DNA of 64,000 nucleotides from positions 15,059,501-15,123,500 of the forward strand of contig NC_067201.1 in assembly GCF_000699445.3 (NCBI RefSeq). The letters are read 5' to 3'. The DNA comes from Schistosoma haematobium (taxonomy: Eukaryota; Platyhelminthes; Trematoda; Strigeidida; Schistosomatidae). The notes under the pieces were generated by a model. That model was not told the origin of the DNA. It searched no databases and was given only the letters and a program-made list of their open reading frames with translations. Below are positions 40,931-64,000 of this stretch, one piece after another (the first letter of the stretch is position 1; every line of letters starts with the position of its first letter). The position numbers and the translations under genes were made by a program.

Positions 40931-42790
40931 CCTATCCACACTGTCAAACACCTCATAGTCAAGGAAGTTGATGTATAGTGACGAGTTCCATTCAATTGAC
41001 TGTTCAACAGTGATCCATATTGTCACGACTTGGTCTGGGCATGACCAATCCTTGCGGAATCCTGTCTGTTGATCTCGAGACTGAGCGTCTACTGAATCTT
41101 CCATCCGGTTCAGTAACACTGTTGAAAACGTTTCCTGATACCGACAGTAGTGTGATATCTCTGTGGTTATCACACTTGCTCAGCTCTCCTTTCTTTAGTA
41201 TCTTGATGAGATACCCTTCTTTCCAGTTTGTCCTCACTTGTTCTTCCTTTTAAATCTTCCTGAATGGGATGTGGAGTATGTTTGCAGTTACTTCTATGTC
41301 TGGGTCCAGTGCTTCAGCTGGTATATTGTCAGGTCCTGCTGCTTTACCATTCTTGATTTGTCTGATGATCAGCCCGGTTTCGTCGATCGTCGGTGGTGTG
41401 ACGTGTGTAGAAAAGTCTGTGTGTGTTGCCTTGATGTTCGGTGGATTCAATGAAGTTGATATATTGGAGAGATTTTCAGTGTTCTACCCATCTGTTCCTT
41501 TGTTCTTCAGTCTTAGTGATTGTTTCTTCGTCGTGTCATATAGTTGTCTCATATTTCCTTCCCTTGCAGCTTTCTCCTGTCGTTGCTAGCTCTTGCACAT
41601 GTTTCTGTTTGTCGGCTGTAGTGCTCCTCTTCACTTGCTTGTTTGCTTCTGTGTATTCAGCTTGTGTCTTGATTGTCTCTGTTCTTATCCGGCTGTTGTT
41701 AATCGCTGTCTTCTTGTTCTTCCTTTCTTAAATCTTGTGCAAGGTTTCAATAGAGATCTATTCCTTATGATGATGCTTCTTGCATCACAGCTCCTCCTGA
41801 CACGTTGAAGTTAGTGCTTCTTTGATCCCTTCCCGGTTGTCCCCCATAGGAGTTTCTTCTTCTTTCAGTAGATCTTGTAAGGCTTGGAACCAGTTGTTGA
41901 GAGCTATTTTGAATTCCTCGAAGGATGGCTGTATTGGACCTTTGTGGTGCTGTCTGTCCGGTTGTCCAGTGCTTCCTTAGCCTCTGTTTCATCTTGGCGA
42001 TCACCAGGTAGTGATCCGAAGTTGTATCAGCTTTTCTCCTGGTTCTCACGTCTTTCATTGTCCTCGTGAGTTTTTCACTGATGCAAATATGATCGATCTA
42101 ATTCTGTGTAATGTGGTCCTGTGAGACCCATGTAGCTTTATTTATGAGTTTGTGGAAGAATATTATGCCGCTTATAACCAGTTTGTTGAATGCACATAAG
42201 TTTGCGAATTCCTCCCCATTTTCGTTTCCTTCTCCCAGTCCATGTCGTCCCATGATGCCGTCATATCCGGTGTTGTCCATTCCGACTCTCGAGTTTACAT
42301 CACCCATTAGGATTGTCATGTTTTTCCCTGAAAACTCAGCTATGGTCGATTGCAACCTCTCGTAGAACTGATCTTTATCGTCATCATTGATGTCATTGGT
42401 GGGTGCATAACATTGGATAATATTCATTGTGATTCTCTCCTTGTTTATTTTGAATGATGCTTTGATGATCCTGGGTCCATGAGATTCTCATCCTATAAGT
42501 GCATTTTGTGTTTCCTTGGACAGCATCAGAGCAACTCCCTGAATGTGTGAACAGCTTTCTTGTGACAAGAGTACAGAAACATCTCTCCTGAATCTATCCT
42601 TTTCTGTTCAGCTCGGGTTCAATGGGTTCCAATGATTCCGAGCATCATCGAATTGTATCTCCTCATTTCCGCAGCTATTTAACTGGTCCTTCCGGTCTCC
42701 CACATTGGGTTTATTACACTTCCAATTGGTGACTTAATAAATGAACCCTCAGTATATATGAAGGTAATTTTCTCACTGATTAAGTGATCC
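40900..42790 (-). mobile_element. LINE family A copy, endonuclease to early RT, cut off in RT
   Basis: Reading down from 42427 the minus strand gives an apurinic-endonuclease-type domain: IIQCYAPTNDINDDDKDQF, TILMGDVNSRVGMDN, then DHICISEKL and TSDHYLVIAKMKQRLRKHW (residues of the D-H-I and S-D-H motifs). After the linker come IKNGKAAGPDNIPAEALDP (near 41300-41360), DNHRDITLLSV, DQQTGFRKDWSC and LYINFLDYEVFDSVDR. It then breaks off near 40915 where the second copy starts. It is an unusual LINE fragment because the 3' half is the missing part. Confidence 0.82.
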
Positions 42791-42799
42791 ACATAGAGC

Positions 42800-43425
42800 T
42801 TTCAAGCTGACCACTCCTCTCGCTGTCACTAGCACTCCAGATTTCATGTCGGTTGTCAAAATAAAGTGTGGACGCCAACAACTATTTCCAGGGAGATGCG
42901 GTCGAACATTGCGCTATTTTAACTTTATTCGAATGCATCTGACGTTACTCAGTACTTACCTCATTCACACTACAAAGCCAAAAAACGTTGTTCACCTCCT
43001 CCCTACAAAATTAATATGTATCTCTTGGGGCGAGTAATAATGTATCATAATAAAAGAGTCATAGGGTTAGGAGGTAATCTATACGAAGACAAATTTCATT
43101 ACCATACATTCGAACGGTAAGTTTATTTCTAACGTGATATGCGTTTCTCAAACTTTTACAGTGTTCTTACGCAACAAAAGTAACATTTTTGGTCTAAGGA
43201 ATCTATTTTAAGCTATACGTTCGGTAGATTACTTCTTTCGAGTTTCACCAAATATAATAGTTAACTGTGGTTTTGCCTCAGCTTGCTATTCTTTTTTTCA
43301 GTTTTTCCCGTAAAGGCTAGTTCAGTTTGCCTTAACCGTTTTTAACCATTTTTGCCCGTTTTTCTTGTGCTTTTTAGTGTATTTTTTAACGATCTTAGGG
43401 TTTTGCTAGCATTTATAATACAGTT
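42800..43425. other. Spacer between LINE A and LINE C
   Basis: No motif recognised. A short frame at 42846-43037 is unremarkable. Confidence 0.35.
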
Positions 43426-43486
43426 TACATCAACATAGTCATGAAAAATCCATGGAAACGACCTGTATGCCACTGTTACATTTGGC

Positions 43487-44119
43487 ATGCAGTGCTATGA
43501 ATGCAAAGGTTGGTTCCATGAAGCGTGCACAGATCTCACAGCAACTGCTTACAACAGACTCAGCAAGTCGGATCATAAGTGGGTATGTGTTACGTGCAAC
43601 ACGGATGCTGTAGTTTCTCTGAGTAACATCATTGTCATATTGACAGGTCTGCGGAACAAGTTGTCAGCAAACTTGGAAAAAGACAGACATAAAACGGGTA
43701 GACAAACAAGGACGCGCAATGAAAACAAGAATACGAATGTCAACAAGTCTGCTATCGATAGAGCATGCATTAGCACTAGTGATGAGATGCTGAAACTCAG
43801 CATCATCCAAAAGTCGACGGTAATAGACTCCCTCAGCAAACTCGGGTCTCCCAGCTCAGGGTTCTTGAATGCAACAGTGGTTCCCAAAAACTCTGTAGGA
43901 GATTGGACTCACGCTAACAGAGTTAGAAAGTACCAGGCGTCACCGTCCAAGCTGAACATCTCAGCTGTTGAACGGAAGTCAACTGGTGATTTGATCGCAC
44001 AGTCAGCCCTCGAAGTGTCTGTTCGGTCATTAAAGAACCTAAGATTCAGAAACGTGTTTCAACCTCCAAACAACAAGGTGCTGAACCTGATTGCAGCAGA
44101 AGACTTGGGAAAACAATGA
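43487..44119 (+). pseudogene. ORF1 of LINE C with a partial PHD finger
   Basis: 210 codons. Residues 3-38 hold C-x2-C, then H-x2-C and W-x-C-x2-C, the second half of a PHD finger. The first zinc-binding pair would lie upstream, where a frame change near 43465 has broken it. Nucleic-acid or chromatin binding by ORF1 of CR1-type elements is known; the activity of this copy is unlikely. Confidence 0.7.
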
Positions 44120-46351
44120 GGGTTCGTGATGACCCTCTCATGATCATGAACCTCAAAGATAACCCTGACCTTCCTCTCATTTTGAAGGATCAAAATGACA
44201 GGATGCTCTGAGGAGAATTGGACAAGAAGCTTGAACTTTCTAGAATAGAGCCTTTGACGGTCACACTGCTCACTCGGGGAAAGGAATCTAAGCATCAAAA
44301 TCGCCCGAGGCTACTTCGTGTAACACTTAAGAATGCTACCGACGTAGAGGATGTCCTACTAGCTAGTCATTTAATGAAATCCGATGGGAACGTAAGAATA
44401 CTACCCGAAATACCGTATTCTGAGCGCAATCTCATGCAAAATATCTATAAAGAATCTCGCGAGTTTTTCCGATGAAGAAATATAATTGTGCAAGGTGTAC
44501 CGGAAAATACAGACCCTAGTCAAGCAAACTCTGATATTAGGGAATGGAAATTCATCAAGGAGTCCTTGAGGCTCGAAAACATACTGGGTCAATATGTGAC
44601 GAGGCTAGCCAAGAGGGAAAGTGATTCTAGACCCCGGCTAATGAGGATAACTTTCCCATCCTCCAATATGATGGCTACAACTCTGGAAGCATTTCGTGTC
44701 AACAGACGTCGGTTGCCTACTGGAATCCATAAGCACCCGGATAGGTCACACGACGCCAGGATCAATCACAGAGGCAAACTGGAGCTGACCATTCTACTTG
44801 CGGACTGTCTTGATCATTAAAAAACACAGGCCTTCCAACTTGGCAAACCTTATATAGGTAGGCTACCTGTCCATTCACATAAGGCTCGTACAGACAAACA
44901 GGAAGAAGCTCACGCGTTTCAAATTGAGGGCATAAACTGTTTATACAAGAAAACTGCGAGATCACCAAATAAAATGGATGAGCTAAGTGGACTTAGCAAT
45001 GCTAAAAATGCTCATCTGATAGGAATATCTGAAACTTGGATATCTTGTCAGTTTACGGACCAGGAGCTAACAATACCTGGGGTGTCTTTGTTTCGCAACG
45101 ACAGAAAAAAAGGAATTGGGGGTGGAGTAGCTGTATACATACGATCCTGCTTGGAGGTACACCAACTTAACAACCATGAGTTTAACAATCTTGATGAATC
45201 TGTATGGTACTCTGTAGGATTGTCTACTACTTCGTGGGGCCTAGTTGTGGTCATCTATAGAAAGCCTATTGTCATACTCGTATGACAGTCGTATGCTGGA
45301 AAGACTATCCCGCTCTACGCGTCTCGGTTTCACTCATATTCTGATTCTAGGGGACTTCAATCTCCCTAGAGTCAATTTCGCGGAAAATACGTATATTGGG
45401 GGCGAAAACTAAACTGGATCTCGGTTCTTCAACCTCATTGAGTACCTGGGATTATGCGAAAATGTGAACTGTCAGATACCCTCGCGCTTAGACTGGGTAT
45501 TTACAAACGAAGAATTTCAAGTTGATAACCTCTCAATCCTGGCTTCCCTGTGGAAAAGTGATCACGCCGTTATAGCCTTCAGTTTTGTCAGTAAAACTGG
45601 GCTAAGATATCCCACCAACAATAGGCGCTGGAATTTCAAACGGTTGAATGTGTCAGCTCTACAGGACTATCTATAACAGGTGGATTGGGATGTTTAGCCT
45701 CAACTTGATGTGGATGCTCTTTGGGACTTCTTACTGCACACGCCCTTATGTGCTACAAAGCAGCCAGTTCCTCAAACGGTTCCCAATAGCTACTAGCAAC
45801 TTACAATCATCAAGGACCGCACTATTCGCCTGCTAAGCCGCAAAAGACACTGTTGGGCAGAATACAAACGAACTGACAACAACAGCGCGTACAGGCAATA
45901 CAAGCATATAAGGAACATATGCACGAAGGCTATAAGAGTAGACAGGCTTCAGTATGAGACAAAGCTTATGGATAAGTTTGTCTCCAATCCGAAAAGCTTA
46001 TTCCGTTCTTCAGTCCCTCTTCGTCAAGCCAAAACTGGAGTTTCCCAGCTGCTAGGCCATAATGGCCCGACCAATAAAGACTGCGACGCGGCTGAACTTT
46101 TGGCTGAACAATACTCTCGGACATTTCAACCGACTCACATCAACTATGCTGATGACAGCTTCATCTGCAACTGCACAGGTCTATCCGTAGTGAACCTGAG
46201 CGCTGTCTTAATGTTCCGGAAACTCAAGCATCTAAGAAAAGACACTTCTCCTGGCCCAGATATGATTCATTCTGCTATACTGAGGGAAGAAGCTTCAACC
46301 CTGGCAAGACCACTTAGCGTGATGTTCTCACACTTGCTAAGTCGAGGCTAA

Positions 46352-46720
46352 TGCCAACTCTTTCTGAAATTTAAATTACATCATGAATAACTGACTGATT
46401 TCAATTCATATTTTCTTTATTACCATTGATCTATTTTCATGAGTTCTAATCACTATTTCGATGTTCAGGAACCTTCCTTCTCAAACTGTTTATTCGAGAC
46501 AAAATTTTATGACCTCATTAACTCTATCGGGATCTTCGCTACACCATGATATATTTATTCATCCATAATCACTCTCTTATGTATAAGTATGTCAATATCT
46601 GTAATAATGTTGAATTTCAAATATTTTAGGTTGCAAGTGGCTGATGAGAACCTAACGAAATAAAATGAATTCATATTATTCTGCATCAATCTTTGTTCTT
46701 GCTCTCTTTAAGATAACAAA
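46352..46720. other. Insertion interrupting LINE C reverse transcriptase
   Basis: Between the RT N-terminal block (ending SVMFSHLLSRG) and the SYRPVALLSIPSKIMESL block lie about 370 bases of AT-rich DNA that do not belong to the LINE frame. The block includes 'ctgatgagaacctaacgaaa' near 46642, faintly like a hammerhead core, but no stems were found. The nature of the insert is unknown. Confidence 0.5.
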
Positions 46721-48229
46721 GCGAACTATGTGTAGGAAATTCGGAAGCTGGCTCACACCACACCAATTTCCAAAGAAGGTCAACGCAGCAAACCTTCAAG
46801 TTACCGACCGGTGGCTCTTCTCTCTATACCTTCGAAAATCATGGAGTCCCTGATATGCAATGGTATACATGACTATTTACTGTCCTTAACTTTCTTCTCA
46901 CCCCAACAGCATGATTTCAGGAAGGGTTACTCTTGTATAACCAAACTACGGACTGCGGTGGACAGATGGACAAGCATCCTTGATCGCAAGGGGAAGGTTG
47001 ATATCATTTATTTTGATGTCGCAAAAGCTTTTGTTAAGGTCAATTATATGTGTCTTATCAATAAGCTGAGACGATTGGGTATCAAACCACCTCTGATTGA
47101 TTGGCTCATTTCATATATGAAAAACTGACATTCTAAGGTCAGGGTTAACTTCACTTTATCTCAGGCTATGGAATGTCCTAGTGGGGTCCCCCGGGCTCAG
47201 TACTAGGACCTCTTCTCTCCTTAATTTTTATAAATGACCTTTCACAACAGGTATCGTCAGAATTATCACTCTTTACTGATGACATGAAACTTGGGAAAGA
47301 GATACGCAACCAAGAGAATATACAGGCACCTCAGGAGTATCTTACTCGACTTCAAAGTTGGGCAGACGATAATGAGCTTGCCTTTAACATTTAAAAGTGT
47401 AAAGTAGTCCATCTGCGATATGTTTCAGACTACAGTTACAACTTAAGAAACTCCTCTCTAGTAGTATCCCGAGTCGAAAAAGATTTAGGAGTCCTGGTGT
47501 CTTACGATTTGACGTCTTACGCTAACTGTGACAAAAATGCCTTCCAAGCAAACCTTGCACTGGTAATATCGAAGCGCATTTTTGGCCAGTTCGACGGTAG
47601 AACCTTCTACATAATCTTCAACAGTTCTATTCGTCCCCATTTAGAGTACGGAAACATAGTTTTTCCTCCCCCACTCGAAAAGGATAAGGACAATCTGGAG
47701 CGTATCCAACGGTGAGTCACGAAATCAGTTCAGGGACTCAAATTCCAACCTTATGAAGAGCGCCTCCAATCACCCAACCTTTACCCATTAGAGTATAGGC
47801 GTCCTAGAGGAGACCTTCTGAAGGCCTACATTATCCTCAACACTTCTGGGCGTCCCCTTAAGCATCTACTTAAGCTTAGTACCAATACAAACCTAGGGCG
47901 AAACACCCAGAAATTGGAGATACAACATAGCATAACAGATTGTAGACACGACTTTTACTCCTTAAGAGTTGTCGAATACTGGAATTCGCTGCCGACTGAA
48001 CTGGTCCAAGCGACTTCCCATGAGTCCATTAAGGTTAAACTTGACCTATTCTTAAGGACTAAGGATAACATGTTATTATGATTTACCAATTTCTTTTTTT
48101 CCTCTATTATCGTTAGTATACCTAGGTTCCTGTCTGGAAGTATTCGCGATCCCTTGCTACTAGACACGGAAGCCTGTTAAGCGAAAGCTTCTATTCCGAC
48201 CACAACCATTTGAACCATGTGAACCATAT

Positions 48230-48470
48230 TAGATATCTGGGTGAATTTTATCGCAGCCTATTGCGATTCGGTTCTTGACGGTTTTTTCCGCAACTTTTGG
48301 GCATTTTAGATAGTCATTGAGGCAATTATTATTATTGGTCAATGCTTTGAAAACACAACCTTGATCTTTGGATTGGGAAATAGACATCAGCTGTTTGGTC
48401 GTTTTAAGTCACAGAGGAATATGCGCGGTGGTGTTGTCGGCTTACACTTATCGGGATTTATTTCTTCCAG
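48230..48470. promoter_or_regulatory. Likely 5' region of the kinase gene
   Basis: The last part runs into an acceptor-like 'ggatttatttcttccag' just before the ATG exon, so a non-coding 5' exon probably lies further upstream. No core promoter element is recognised. Confidence 0.35.
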
Positions 48471-62687
<14,217 letters not shown>

Positions 62688-62884
62688 GTAGATATTTTTT
62701 CTTCTAGTTTGCAATACAAAAATGTATACTAGGTAAATAAACTATGAAAATATATTCGTATCAATATTAGTCAGGGTTTAAATTAATCCCATTGTTGATA
62801 TTCAAGATTGAAATTTGACCAATCTTTGTAGGTATATGTGCATTCTGTGCAAATTGCTTCGATATAGTCATTTTTCCTAACTTT

Positions 62885-63060
62885 TTTGTATTGGAATAGA
62901 TGGATTGTGATGAGGAGGGGATAACACGTTAGCGTTTGAAGCGAACAATACTGGGTTTGAGTTTTAATACGAGCATCAACATATTGGAACACAGGTACAT
63001 CCGATTTATGAGTCCAAAATAGGACGAAACACGAATTCTGTGTTCCACCGCTAACCATAA
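62885..63060 (+). repeat. Alpha-type SINE with decayed hammerhead
   Basis: A head with 'aatactgggtttgagtttta' (B-box-like) is followed by 'ttatgagtccaaaataggac' and 'gaaac'. Stem II (GTCC/GGAC) and the GAAAC box survive, but the CUGANGA box starts TTATGA, so the fold should be inactive. 'aacacag' and 'ctgtgtt' could still pair. Confidence 0.6.
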
Positions 63061-63069
63061 TGTTTTTTC

Positions 63070-64000
63070 ACTAATTACTTACGCCTGTTATCCTTCGTGG
63101 TGGAACATACTTGCTTACTCACACGTGTTGACTCACAAAAAGAACTATAACCCGCTCACCAACATTATCCAACCCTGTCCTGGGTTGTTTTTTCCAATTC
63201 TTCCCATGTCTGCTTCCAATTCTCTGTTCAAGTGTGCTCTTCTGTTTCCCTTCGGGATACCAAGTTAGCGCTTGCTTCGGGATGCAGTTTGATGATTTCC
63301 GTGATGTTGTATTTTATCCACTTCCAATATCTGTTCCTAATTTCCTCTTCATCTCGAAGTTGCTTAGTTCTCTGCCACAGTAGTCTGTTACTGATGGTAT
63401 CCGGCCAAAGGACATTGAGTAACTTGCGTAGATAATTATTTAGAAATACTTGTACTTTTTTGGTGAGGCTTGTCGTAGTACTCCACGCTTCAGCTCTGTA
63501 CGGTAGAACTGTCTTGGCGTCCGTGTTGAAGATTGTGACTTTTATGTTGGTTGACGGTTGTTTTCAGTTCCATGTGTTCTCCAACTGTATGAATGCTGTC
63601 CTTGCTTTATTGATTCTTGTCTTTTTGTCTGCATCAGGTCCTCATTGTGCATCGATGATGTTTCCCAGATGCATAAGTTTCGACCTCTTCGAGATTTTCT
63701 CCATCAAGTGTGATTGGGATGGTGTTTTCTGTGTTGTGTTCCAAGTTCTTGCCTTTTCCTTTGTGTATGTTGAGGTTTACTGCTTCAGACACTGCTGCTA
63801 CATTGGTTGTTTTGACCTGCATTTGTTGATGTATATGCGATAGAAGTGAGGGGTCATCTGTGAAGTTCGAATCGTTTAGTTGCATGCATGCTGCCGATTG
63901 TATTCCATGCTTCCCTTCAAATGCGTAAATCTTCATGATCCAATCGACCACCAGAAGAAAGAGGAAAATGGAGAGTAGACAGCCTTGTCTAACACCAGTC
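63070..64000 (-). mobile_element. LINE family A 3' part, running off the window
   Basis: Minus strand from the window edge: [56 protein letters not shown], then the C-terminal and 3' UTR blocks shared with 39190-39844 ('ccaacattatccaaccctgt', 'cagtagtctgttactgatgg'). It lies in kinase intron 5, antisense. Confidence 0.82.

Larger units (their letters stand above)
43430..48220 (+). mobile_element. LINE family C (CR1-like, SR1/Perere type) nearly full-length, decayed
   Basis: ORF1 (43487-44119 onward) has a PHD-type zinc finger: CYECKGWFHEAC followed by WVCVTC. A second part gives NIIVQGVPEN. The endonuclease reads HLIGISETWISCQF, GGGVAVYIRS, then GDFNLPRVNF and KSDHAVIAFSF. RT follows: FRKLKHLRKDTSPGPDMIHS; after an interruption at about 46352-46720, SYRPVALLSIPSKIMESL, QQHDFRKGYSCITKL, FDVAKAFVKVNY, FINDLSQQVSSELSLFTDDM and the YWNSLPTELVQATS C-terminus. 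More than ten stops or frame changes are present. It lies upstream of the kinase start, in the same orientation. Confidence 0.85.

Noticed and set aside
46642..46665. Hammerhead-like 'ctgatgagaacctaacgaaa' sequence
   Set aside because: Stem II is only weakly paired and no stem I or stem III partner was found nearby.

Overview
This is eukaryotic nuclear DNA, AT-rich, with tiny exons separated by long introns full of retrotransposons. The repeat families (a CsRn1/Boudicca-type gypsy element, RTE- and CR1-type LINEs, tRNA-headed SINEs carrying a hammerhead ribozyme of the S. mansoni alpha type) and the two spliced genes point to a blood fluke (Schistosoma or a close schistosomatid). I cannot name the species.

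Host genes. (1) A WD40-repeat exon lies on the minus strand (1392-1693); the rest of that gene is not seen. (2) A DUF4806-like spliced locus on the plus strand (4302-5052) has splice signals but carries an in-frame TGA and an apparent frameshift. (3) The mitochondrial large-subunit ribosomal protein uL3m (MRPL3) lies on the minus strand. Its six coding exons (23117 down to 7889) have matching intron phases, and a possible extra 5' exon ends at 23163. (4) The first five coding exons of a NAK-family (AAK1/BIKE/GAK-like) serine/threonine kinase lie on the plus strand from 48471 to 62687; the gene runs off the right edge.

Mobile DNA. From 26804 to 38983 one LTR retrotransposon is nested in another. 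The inner one is a nearly intact gypsy element (317-bp LTRs differing at one base, CCAG target duplication, tRNA-Trp-like primer site, gag with a CHCC finger, pol interrupted by one TAG). The outer one has 384-bp LTRs differing at one base and an AGGA target duplication, but no recognisable gag-pol in about 6.2 kb of internal sequence. Several LINE families occur: A (RTE-like; copies at 345-1135, 13458-14600, 16575-17229, 39180-42790, 63070-64000), B/B2 ((TGAC)n or A-rich tails; copies at 9841-10705, 15190-16570, 18357-19205, 20500-20920, 51225-52920, 61855-62410), C (CR1-like with a PHD-type ORF1; 43430-48220 and a 3' piece at 35900-36360) and D (CR1-like; 24690-26250). A short non-autonomous repeat (family S; four copies) shares its 3' tail with LINE B2. 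Most of the remaining sequence is intron or intergenic DNA with SINE heads, simple repeats and no recognisable coding content.

The points most worth a second look are the nested young LTR insertions, the coding-free outer element, the gag-pol -1 frameshift candidate, a hammerhead with a palindromic stem III, the S/LINE tail sharing, and a near-identical inverted pair of LINE copies inside uL3m introns.
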